The notes under the pieces: generated by a model | Told to the model about the DNA's origin: nothing | Database searches by the model: none | What the model saw: the letters and a program-made list of their open reading frames with translations, nothing else | Source of the DNA: Gammaproteobacteria bacterium | Lineage (GTDB): Bacteria; Pseudomonadota; Gammaproteobacteria; JAHELT01 | DNA length: 35,695 bases | Direction of reading: 5' to 3' | NCBI GenBank assembly: GCA_029861595.1 | Contig: JAOTYY010000010.1 | Coordinates: forward strand, 1 to 35,695 | Shown: one piece after another, positions 15,551 through 22,778 of the stretch | How the letters are laid out: every line of letters begins with the position of its first letter | Numbering within the stretch: position 1 is the first letter of the stretch | Made by a program: the position numbers and the translations under genes

Positions 15551-18500
15551 AACGCGATTCCCTGAATGTCTGTCGAGTCTGCCTGCAAGGTGTCCAATAG
15601 TGCTTCCACGAATTCAAAGCGCGCCTGTTCGTCGCCCAGGTCGCTTTTGAAGCGCAGACTGTCGGCGCCGCCGAACGCGTAAGTTTCGGATTGCGATTGT
15701 ACCAACGCGACGACGTTGCTTGGATTAACCTTTGGTTGGGAAGCGAATACGATGCGCCCGCCCGCCGGGTTCGCTTCGATCTTCACAATGCCGGACTCGA
15801 GTGCGCGAATCTTGATCTCAGTGACGCGCATCAGGTTACGCGTAGCGTCGGGAAGTAAGCCGAAGCGGTCGATCAATTCTACCTGCATCTCGCGCAATGC
15901 CGCCGCATCCGCACAATTGGCAATGCGTTTGTAGAGAATCAGCCGCGCGTGCACGTCCGGGACATAGCTGTCCGGAATCAGTGCGGCGAGGCGCATATCG
16001 ACTTCGCAAGTGTCGGTGAGTGGGATCTCCGCATTCATTTCGCCTGCTTTGAGAGCTCGCACCGCGCGCTCCAGCAATTCCGTATACAGTGTAAAACCGA
16101 CCTCCTGTATCTGCCCACTTTGCTCTTCGCCGAGCAATTCGCCGGCGCCGCGTATCTCCATGTCGTGGGTGGCCAGGGTAAATCCCATGCCCAGGTCTTC
16201 GAGTGATTCCACCGCCTCTAATCGTTTCTGTGCATCCGCTGTGAGTAGATTTGCCGGCGGTGCAAACAAATAGGCGTAGGCACGATGGTGCGAACGGCCG
16301 ACGCGCCCACGCAATTGATGCAGCTGTGCCATGCCGAGTTTATCGGCGCGATTGATGATAATGGTATTGGCGCTTGGCACGTCGATACCGCTTTCGATGA
16401 TGGTGGTACAGGCCAGTACGTTGAAACGCTGGTGATAGAAATCCAACATCACCTGCTCCAGTTCGCGTTCCGGCAGCTGTCCATGTGCGATGCGCACAGT
16501 CGCCTCGGGAACGACTTCGGTTATCTGCCGAGCGACGCGCTCGATGCTTTTCACTTCGTTATGCACAACGTAGATCTGTCCGCCGCGCGCCAGCTCGCGC
16601 TGCAGAGCTTCGCGAACCAGTACGTCGCTCCATTCGCTGACAAATGTCTTGATCGCGTGCCGGTGCGCAGGCGGCGTGGCGATTATCGACAAGTCCCGCA
16701 GCCCGGCGAGGCTCATGTTCAAGGTACGCGGAATCGGTGTGGCAGTCAGCGTCAACAGGTCGACTTCCGCGCGTAACGCTTTCAGCTGTTCCTTGTGGCG
16801 GACGCCGAAACGATGCTCCTCGTCGACGATGACCAGTCCGAGGCTTTTAAAAGCGATCGATTTCTGCAGCAATTTGTGCGTTCCGATCACTATGTCCACT
16901 TTGCCTTCGGCCAACGCCGCAACGATTTCCTGGTGCCGTTTGTTGCCCTGAAAACGCGACAAAGCTTCGATACGCACCGGCCAGTCCGCGAAACGGTCGC
17001 GAAAATTCTGGTAGTGCTGCTGTGCCAGCAGCGTGGTCGGCACCAGCAGAGCCACCTGCGTGTTGGCTTCGACGGCGACAAAGGCGGCCCGCATAGCGAC
17101 TTCCGTCTTGCCGAATCCGACGTCCCCGCAAACTACGCGATCCATCGTTCGCGATGCGCTGAGATCGTCAATCGTGGCGTCGATTGCCTGCGCCTGATCC
17201 GGTGTTTCCTCGAAGGGAAACCCCGCGGCAAATGCTTGCAGATCGGCAGTGTCGGCGGTCAGGGAACGCCCCGAACGAGCCGCCCTGCGTGCGTGAATGT
17301 CGAGCAGTTCCGCCGCGACGTCGCGCGCTTTGCGCGCCGCGCGGCTCTTGATTTTCTGCCATTGCTCGCCACCGAGTTTGTGCAACGGCGCGTTGTCGGA
17401 ATCGGTTCCCGTATAGCGGCTTACCAGATGCAGCGATGCGACAGGCACGTACAGCTTGTCGTTGTCGGCGTAACGCAGGGTGAGAAACTCGGTTTCCACA
17501 TCCGCGATCGTCAGCGTCGTCATCCCGGCGTAACGCCCGATTCCGTGATCGATGTGCACCACCGGCGCACCTTGATGTAGATCGGTGAGGTTGGCGATGA
17601 CCGCTTGTGCATCGCGAGTTGCCTGTCGCCGCCGGCGGCTTTGACGTACCCGGTCGCCGAAAATCTGTTGTTCGGTGACTACCGCGAGCTTCGCTTCGGG
17701 CAGCAGGCAGCCGTGTTCGATAAGATCCACTGTAATGGCCAGACGCTGATCGCCCGCGACAAACGCCGCCCAGTCGTCGACCGGTTCTGGACGAATGTCG
17801 TTGCCGTGCAATAAGTCGAACAGCGCTTCGCGCCGGCCGCGGGATTCGGCGACAAACAGCACCCGGTAGTCGTGCCCGTCGATGAATTGCTGCAGTTCCG
17901 CCAGCGGGTGCTCGACGCGTGCGTTGATAGGGAATCTCGGCGGCTGCTGCGTGCCGAAGTTGCTGATTGCCGAGGCGCCGGGCAGCTGTTCGGTACTGCG
18001 CAGCTCGATTGCCGCCAAGCCGTCCAACGCAGCCAGTGCCTGTGGTGGTGGCAGGAACAGCGCCTGCGGTGGCAGCAGGGGATGCTGCAGATCGTGCCTG
18101 CGGTCCTCGTAGCGTTCTTCCACCTGCTGCCAGAAAACATCCATCGCTTCCGGAACGGCGCCGCCCACGAAACACTGCACGCCCGTGGGCAGGTAGTCGA
18201 ACAGGGTAGCTACTTCGTCGAAGAACAGCGGCAGGTAGTACTCCAGCCCGGCAGGCGCGAGGCCGTTGCTCACGTCCCGGTAGATGGGGCTTTGACGGCT
18301 GCCGGATTCGAAAATGTCGCGGAATGCCTGGCGAAATCGAGTAATCGCCGCGGCGTGCAGAGGGTATTCGCGGGCCGGCAGCAGCTCGATACGATCGACG
18401 GTTTCAAGTGTGCGTTGATCGTTGCTGTCGAACGTGCGCAGGGTTTCGATTTCGTCATCGAACAGGTCGATGCGGTACGGCACCGGACTGCCCGGAGGAA

Positions 18501-19044
18501 ACAGGTCGATCAGATTGCCGCGTACGGCGAACTCACCATGCTCCATTACCTGGCTCGCATGGCGGTAGCCGCTTTGCACCAGGCGCTCGCGAAAGGCTGC
18601 CGGGTCGAGCCGGTCACCGGCCGCCAGCAACAGCACGTGACGGTGCAGGTATGATGGTGGGCTGAGCCGCTGCAGACAGGTGCTCACCGGTGTGATCAAC
18701 ACACCGCCTGCGGTGTTCGGCAGGCGGTACAAGGTACTCAGGCGCTCGGCAACGATGTCCTGATGCGGAGAAAATTTGTCGTAAGGGAGCGTTTCCCAGT
18801 CGGGCATGCTGAGTACCGGCAAGGATTCGCCGGCGAGATAGAAACGAATTTCGCGTTCTAGGGTCAATGCCTCGCGCGTGCTGGCGGTGACCACCAGAAC
18901 CAGTCCGCGGCGCTGGCGCGCGGTCTGTGCAATCGCCAGGCCACGGGCACTGCCGTACAGTTGCCCCCAGAATCGTGTGCTCAGGGCACCGGTTACAAAA
19001 TCCAGCACTCGGTGATCGTTCTCGCGACTCGTTGAAGCGTGCAT
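15547..19044 (-). CDS. mfd: Transcription-repair coupling factor Mfd
   Basis: A 1165-residue DNA translocase that removes stalled RNA polymerase at lesions and recruits UvrA. The N-terminal UvrB-like module (about 1-340) contains LPDWETLPYDKFSPH-type sequence and RGNLIDLFPPGSP. The RNA-polymerase interaction domain follows, with HIDHGIGRYAGM. The RecG-like motor has Walker A GDVGFGKT near residue 640, DEEHRFGVRHKEQLK near 740 and LTATPIPRTLNMSL after it. The second motor lobe contains TIIESGIDVPSANTIIINRAD and QLRGRVGRS. The C-terminal autoinhibitory domain is present. Length is normal. The first codon is ATG and csiV overlaps the end. Confidence 0.98.
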   Translation of the reverse strand: MHASTSRENDHRVLDFVTGALSTRFWGQLYGSARGLAIAQTARQRRGLVLVVTASTREALTLEREIRFYLAGESLPVLSMPDWETLPYDKFSPHQDIVAERLSTLYRLPNTAGGVLITPVSTCLQRLSPPSYLHRHVLLLAAGDRLDPAAFRERLVQSGYRHASQVMEHGEFAVRGNLIDLFPPGSPVPYRIDLFDDEIETLRTFDSNDQRTLETVDRIELLPAREYPLHAAAITRFRQAFRDIFESGSRQSPIYRDVSNGLAPAGLEYYLPLFFDEVATLFDYLPTGVQCFVGGAVPEAMDVFWQQVEERYEDRRHDLQHPLLPPQALFLPPPQALAALDGLAAIELRSTEQLPGASAISNFGTQQPPRFPINARVEHPLAELQQFIDGHDYRVLFVAESRGRREALFDLLHGNDIRPEPVDDWAAFVAGDQRLAITVDLIEHGCLLPEAKLAVVTEQQIFGDRVRQSRRRRQATRDAQAVIANLTDLHQGAPVVHIDHGIGRYAGMTTLTIADVETEFLTLRYADNDKLYVPVASLHLVSRYTGTDSDNAPLHKLGGEQWQKIKSRAARKARDVAAELLDIHARRAARSGRSLTADTADLQAFAAGFPFEETPDQAQAIDATIDDLSASRTMDRVVCGDVGFGKTEVAMRAAFVAVEANTQVALLVPTTLLAQQHYQNFRDRFADWPVRIEALSRFQGNKRHQEIVAALAEGKVDIVIGTHKLLQKSIAFKSLGLVIVDEEHRFGVRHKEQLKALRAEVDLLTLTATPIPRTLNMSLAGLRDLSIIATPPAHRHAIKTFVSEWSDVLVREALQRELARGGQIYVVHNEVKSIERVARQITEVVPEATVRIAHGQLPERELEQVMLDFYHQRFNVLACTTIIESGIDVPSANTIIINRADKLGMAQLHQLRGRVGRSHHRAYAYLFAPPANLLTADAQKRLEAVESLEDLGMGFTLATHDMEIRGAGELLGEEQSGQIQEVGFTLYTELLERAVRALKAGEMNAEIPLTDTCEVDMRLAALIPDSYVPDVHARLILYKRIANCADAAALREMQVELIDRFGLLPDATRNLMRVTEIKIRALESGIVKIEANPAGGRIVFASQPKVNPSNVVALVQSQSETYAFGGADSLRFKSDLGDEQARFEFVEALLDTLQADSTDIQGIAL

Positions 19045-19195
19045 CTTACATAAAGGGCCGCTTCTTCGGGAAAGTGTCGCGAGCTGCGTTGAGGATGACT
19101 GGGACAGGGTACGCGTTGGTCATGTCACCCGCTGACGCAGCAGGCGGGCTACGCTGATCGAGTGCTGGTCCCTGCGGGCAGCGCGCCCTGACCCG

Positions 19196-19219
19196 CGGGG
19201 CGAAGCGCTGCTCGCCCCG
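19196..19219 (-). terminator. GC-rich hairpin after the rhodanese gene
   Basis: CGGGGCGA at 19196-19203 pairs perfectly with TCGCCCCG at 19212-19219 around an eight-base loop. It lies 25 bases downstream of the rhodanese stop on the minus strand, before mfd. There is no T-run, so it may only weaken readthrough or stabilise the 3' end. Confidence 0.4.
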
Positions 19220-19244
19220 GGGCAGGACCCGCGCAACAAGGCGG

Positions 19245-19895
19245 TTACGGCTTTGCGGTGCTGAACCCCAGGTTGGACCAGTTCTGCATACCGCCGCGAT
19301 ACCACTTGATCTTGTGTGAGGGATAGCCGAAACGTAACAGGTTCTTGATATTGTTCGGCGATTGACCGCACCACATGCCGTTGCAGAACATCACCAATGT
19401 TTTGGCATTGCTGTAGTCCCACAATCCCTCCTGTTCGATGACGCCGAATTTTTCCGTGAGGATTTCACCGATCGAAATCGGGTCTGCGCCTTTGGCGGGA
19501 TTGAGCAACGTCCATGGAATGTTTACCGCGCCGGGAATCGTTCCCTTGCTGACCCAATCGGGCGTGCGTGAGTCGATCACCAAGATAGATGCGTCGCCGT
19601 TGCTCATGCGCTGCAGATAGTCGAGCACCTCGGTTTCGCCCAGGGTCTCCACACCGGGCGCCAGCATGATGGGTTGGACGCAGAACGGCGGACAGGGACG
19701 TGAGGTTTTGGCGAACGCCGGGTTGACGGTCGCCTTGTTGTCCTGATCACGCTTGATTTCCACTTTCTGACCGTTATGCATCACCGTAACGCTCATCAGA
19801 TCCGGTGTTATGCCGACTGGTTTGGCGAGCAGGGTAGCGCTCGTTGCAATACTGATAGTTGCCACTGCCGCAGCGGCTAGGCACGTTGACTTCAT
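19245..19895 (-). CDS. Secreted rhodanese-like sulfurtransferase domain protein
   Basis: A 216-residue exported protein with a signal peptide (MKSTCLAAAAVATISIA, cleavage near 24) and one rhodanese domain (about 82-212). LVIDSRTPDWVSKGTIPGA is the substrate-binding half, and the active loop CNGMWCGQSP places the probable catalytic cysteine at 171 with a second cysteine at 176. Upstream of the domain is a CX3C pair (Cys68, Cys72) in RPCPPFCVQP, unusual for a plain rhodanese and possibly a disulfide or metal site. ATG 19895 is supported by a perfect AGGAGG eight bases away. The open frame extends to 20069, but that part covers another small gene. Substrate unknown; periplasmic sulfur or thiol chemistry is the likely field. 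Confidence 0.82.
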   Translation of the reverse strand: MKSTCLAAAAVATISIATSATLLAKPVGITPDLMSVTVMHNGQKVEIKRDQDNKATVNPAFAKTSRPCPPFCVQPIMLAPGVETLGETEVLDYLQRMSNGDASILVIDSRTPDWVSKGTIPGAVNIPWTLLNPAKGADPISIGEILTEKFGVIEQEGLWDYSNAKTLVMFCNGMWCGQSPNNIKNLLRFGYPSHKIKWYRGGMQNWSNLGFSTAKP

Positions 19896-19929
19896 CTGGT
19901 GTCCTCCTGTGATCGCTTGGGCTCGCCCG

Positions 19930-20082
19930 CTAGTCGCAATCAGGTTCTTCCTCTTGTTCCTCTTCGGCGTCACCGGTACTCTCGGATTGGCATAGTTGCC
20001 GCTCCTCGGGTATCGCGTGAGCGATCGGCGGACTGGCGGCCGGCAAGGCGAGCAGGATAGGAACAACAATGCGCAGTTTCAT
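19930..20082 (-). CDS. Small secreted acidic protein (50 residues)
   Basis: A short gene not usually called because of its size. The translation starts MKLRIVVPILLALPAASPPI, a good signal peptide with probable cleavage after AHA at residue 23. The mature part of about 27 residues is strongly acidic (a run of Glu with few other residues) and has two cysteines, at positions 31 and 49. AGGAA lies about eight bases before the ATG. It sits 34 bases upstream of the rhodanese gene on the same strand, so the two are probably co-transcribed. No family is recognised. It may bind metal or be a disulfide-linked partner of the rhodanese; both are guesses. Confidence 0.55.
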   Translation of the reverse strand: MKLRIVVPILLALPAASPPIAHAIPEERQLCQSESTGDAEEEQEEEPDCD

Positions 20083-20212
20083 CGCTCGAGTTCCTGGTGA
20101 ACGTCCGCGTGAGGTAACCGTAGCGATACCGGTCAGGATGCAATATACCGCATCGGCGATACAGACCCCAACCGATAGTTATAGACTGCAATCCGCGCCC
20201 GCGCGAGGATGA

Positions 20213-20509
20213 TTAGTTTGCGCCTACCGGATGACCGGTGTGACGGGTGCGCACTACCGGGTGGATGACGAACTGGTGTTCGAAATAGACGGTGAAATCG
20301 GGGTACACCCAGCGGGTGATCGGTGGTTCGCCAACCGCATCGAGGACCCGGGCGGGTGCACCGAACTGTTCTTCCACGACGTCCATGCTGAGGCCGCGTC
20401 CCGGCAACTCGGCACCGGCAGCTCTGGCATCCGGCATGCTCACCGTTTCAGCTTGTGCGCCGAACGAGGCCATGACCAGCAGTGCGCCAGGCAGTATATG
20501 TCGAATCAC
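20213..20509 (-). CDS. Small secreted protein, BamE/SmpA-like region
   Basis: A 98-residue protein with a signal peptide (MIRHILPGALLVMASFGAQA, cleavage after AQA at 20). The mature part contains GRGLSMDVVEEQFGAP, PPITRWVYPDFTVYFE and FVIHPVV, a pattern I know from many uncharacterised gammaproteobacterial secreted proteins. It resembles the short two-helix plus three-strand BamE/OmlA fold, in which G-M-S-...-V...-G.P starts the domain. GTG at 20509 is chosen over the ATG at 20569 because AGGAGG lies seven bases upstream and the signal peptide starts there. It is transcribed away from the Lol permease gene. Function unknown. Confidence 0.7.
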   Translation of the reverse strand: MIRHILPGALLVMASFGAQAETVSMPDARAAGAELPGRGLSMDVVEEQFGAPARVLDAVGEPPITRWVYPDFTVYFEHQFVIHPVVRTRHTGHPVGAN

Positions 20510-20649
20510 GATGCTGCCTCCTGCGAGTGCATAATGGCGTAATTCTAGCATCAGCCACCGGTTTAACAAAGCGCGCTAGATTACTGATGCTTAAACGTTT
20601 TGTGATCTGGCGCAAATTCACGAATATTAGTGGTGCCCGGACCCGCAAG

Positions 20650-20663
20650 TTACCGCGCGGTAA
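20650..20663. promoter_or_regulatory. 14-bp perfect palindrome between divergent genes
   Basis: TTACCGCGCGGTAA is fully self-complementary and lies about 50 bases before the Lol permease start, in the region shared with the divergent small secreted protein gene. It could be a regulator site, but no regulator gene is near. Confidence 0.3.
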
Positions 20664-20710
20664 TTCGCGCCGCACCGTGCAAGCGCCCGAATATGGTTTA
20701 ATGCGCGTCC

Positions 20711-21955
20711 ATGTTCCGACCCTTTGAAGCGTTCATCGGTTTGCGTTATACGCGTGCCAAACGCCGTAACCACTTCATTTCGTTCATTTCGTTCATTTCG
20801 ATCATCGGCATCGCGCTCGGCGTAACTGCGTTGATCACCGTGCTGTCGGTAATGAACGGTTTCGAGAAGGAATTGCGCGAGCGCATACTCGGCATGGCGT
20901 CGCACGCAACCATTTCGGCGCTCGCCGGGCCGCTGCGCAACTGGCAGCAGGTTGCGGCTGACGCGGACCGGCACCCGGATGTCGTGGGTGCGGCGCCCTA
21001 CATCGAGGGTCAGGCCATGCTGGTCAACGGTCGTCTGGTGAGCGGCGTTCTGATCCGCGGCGTGCTGCCCGAAGCCGAGCCCCGGGTTTCCGAAGTCAGC
21101 GAACGCATGGTCTCGGGTGCACTGGATACGTTGAGCGACGGTGATTTCGGCATCGTTCTCGGGCGCGAGCTGTCGCAGTTCCTCGGCGTGTATCGTGGCG
21201 ACCGGGTGACGCTGATCACGCCGGAAGCGTCGGTGACGCCCGTCGGCGTGCTGCCGCGCATACGCCGGTTCACGGTGGTCGGCGTGTACGAGGTCGGCAT
21301 GTACGAGTACGATCGCACCATGGCGTTCATGCACATCGGCGATGCGGCGCGCCTGTTCCGCCAGGGCGACGGAGTCACCGGCGTGCGTTTGCGGCTGCAG
21401 GATATGTTCGAGGCACGGCGGGTGGCGCGCGAACTGGCGCACAATCAGAAAGAACTGTGGGTCAGCGACTGGACGCGCAAGCATGCGAATTTTTTCCGTG
21501 CCGTGCAGACTGAAAAGACAGTGATGTTCGTAATCCTGACCCTGATCGTCGCAGTCGCCGCGTTCAATATCGTCTCCACGCTGGTCATGGTGGTGACCGA
21601 CAAGCAGGCCGACATCGCAATACTGCGTACGCTGGGTGCGTCGCCGCGCAGCATCATGTGGATCTTTCTCATTCAGGGCGGTGCAATCGGGGTGCTCGGC
21701 ACTTTGCTCGGGGTCGCGGGCGGGGTTACTCTGTCGCTGAACGTGACCAATCTCGTTCCGGCACTGGAGTCGTTGTTCGGAATCAAGTTTCTGTCCCCGG
21801 ACGTGTATTACATAAGCGACCTGCCTTCGGACATGCACCTCGTCGACGTGCTGCGCATCGCGGCGTTGTCCTTCGTGCTGACGCTTGCCGCTACGATTTA
21901 TCCGGCGCGGCGCGCGGCGCGCACTGACCCGGCCGAGGCACTGCGCTATGAATGA
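20711..21955 (+). CDS. lolC: Lipoprotein-releasing ABC permease, LolC/LolE/LolF family
   Basis: A 414-residue inner-membrane permease of the Lol system that releases outer-membrane lipoproteins to LolA. The N-terminus has the family pattern FISFIS...[27 protein letters not shown], followed by a large periplasmic domain (about 50-265) and three C-terminal helices of the FtsX type. Three tandem copies of TTCATTTCG (20774-20800) encode the FIS repeats in helix 1. Only one permease gene is present and lolD follows directly with an eight-base overlap, then unrelated comEC. This suggests a LolDF-type homodimeric permease, although a lolE elsewhere cannot be excluded. Confidence 0.9.
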   Translation: MFRPFEAFIGLRYTRAKRRNHFISFISFISIIGIALGVTALITVLSVMNGFEKELRERILGMASHATISALAGPLRNWQQVAADADRHPDVVGAAPYIEGQAMLVNGRLVSGVLIRGVLPEAEPRVSEVSERMVSGALDTLSDGDFGIVLGRELSQFLGVYRGDRVTLITPEASVTPVGVLPRIRRFTVVGVYEVGMYEYDRTMAFMHIGDAARLFRQGDGVTGVRLRLQDMFEARRVARELAHNQKELWVSDWTRKHANFFRAVQTEKTVMFVILTLIVAVAAFNIVSTLVMVVTDKQADIAILRTLGASPRSIMWIFLIQGGAIGVLGTLLGVAGGVTLSLNVTNLVPALESLFGIKFLSPDVYYISDLPSDMHLVDVLRIAALSFVLTLAATIYPARRAARTDPAEALRYE

Positions 21956-22640
21956 ATCTGCGGGTGCTGTCATCGAATGCCGGGGGCTAGTGAAACGCTT
22001 CGACCAGGGTGCGCTCGATGTGCTGGTTCTGCAAGACATCGATCTGCGGGTGGAGGCGGGGCAGTTGCTGGCAGTCGTCGGTGCATCCGGCAGCGGTAAA
22101 AGCACGCTACTGCATCTGCTCGGCGGTCTGGATCACCCGAGCGCCGGCGAGATCGAACTGGATGGGCGGGCGCTGGCGCAATTGTCGCCGAAAGCCAGCG
22201 GGCGGCTGCGCAATCGTACCCTGGGCTTCGTATATCAGTTTCATCATTTACTGCCGGAATTCACCTGTGTGGAAAATGTCGCCATGCCACTGCTGCTGCG
22301 CCGCGATCCACCCAGGCCGGCGCTGGCCCGGGCCGCGCAGCTTTTGCAGCGCGTGGGCCTGGGCGAACGGCTGGCCCACAAACCGGGGGAACTGTCCGGT
22401 GGCGAGCGCCAGCGCGCGGCGATCGCGCGTGCCCTGGTCGCTAACCCCAAAGCGGTGCTGGCCGACGAGCCGACCGGGAATCTCGACGAACGCACTGCGA
22501 GGGAAGTCGCGGATCTGTTGCTCGCATTGAATCGCGAGCTTGGCACCGCTCTGGTTATAGTCACGCACGATTCGCGTCTGTCGTCACGCATGGACGCCGT
22601 CGTGAAACTTTCCGATCATCGTCTCCACCGGGAACGCTGA
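21948..22640 (+). CDS. lolD: Lipoprotein-releasing ABC ATPase LolD
   Basis: A 230-residue cytoplasmic ATPase driving the Lol permease. Motifs are Walker A GASGSGKS, the LolD-typical [11 protein letters not shown] segment after the Q-loop, signature LSGGERQR, Walker [13 protein letters not shown] and switch histidine in VTHD. ATG 21948 overlaps the permease gene by eight bases; an in-frame upstream ATG at 21885 would overlap far more and is rejected. The stop codon sits at the edge of a long palindromic repeat, so the mRNA ends in a strong hairpin. Confidence 0.95.
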   Translation: MNESAGAVIECRGLVKRFDQGALDVLVLQDIDLRVEAGQLLAVVGASGSGKSTLLHLLGGLDHPSAGEIELDGRALAQLSPKASGRLRNRTLGFVYQFHHLLPEFTCVENVAMPLLLRRDPPRPALARAAQLLQRVGLGERLAHKPGELSGGERQRAAIARALVANPKAVLADEPTGNLDERTAREVADLLLALNRELGTALVIVTHDSRLSSRMDAVVKLSDHRLHRER

Positions 22641-22714
22641 GAAAAGGGGACATTCTTCTTTTCTTGTCGGGAGAAAAGAAGAATGTCCCCTTTTCTCCCG
22701 CCCCTTTTCTCCCG
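22639..22714. repeat. 26-bp perfect inverted repeat plus short direct repeat
   Basis: Positions 22639-22664 and 22672-22697 are exact reverse complements around a seven-base loop (TGTCGGG). The arms contain the core GGGGACATTCTTCTTTTC. Right after, CCCCTTTTCTCCCG occurs twice in tandem (22687-22700, 22701-22714). It begins inside the lolD stop codon and lies 65 bases before comEC. Such GGGGACA palindromes are, from memory, dispersed repeats linked to REP-associated IS200-like transposases. It can also act as a bidirectional RNA hairpin and terminator. Confidence 0.9.
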
Positions 22715-22778
22715 ACGGTTGCTGCATCGGCGGCCGCGCAGCGTTAACATTAGCGCCTGACATCGGGACGATGGAATC

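Noticed and set aside
17168-18654. Open frames of 335 residues (minus) and 260 residues (plus) inside mfd
   Set aside because: Both are alternative frames of the mfd coding sequence; no ribosome site or recognisable protein sequence.
20627-22105. 492-residue open frame on the minus strand
   Set aside because: It lies opposite the Lol permease and lolD genes, which have clear family motifs. The translation is rich in Arg, His and Gln without any domain, as expected of the reverse of a GC-rich coding frame.
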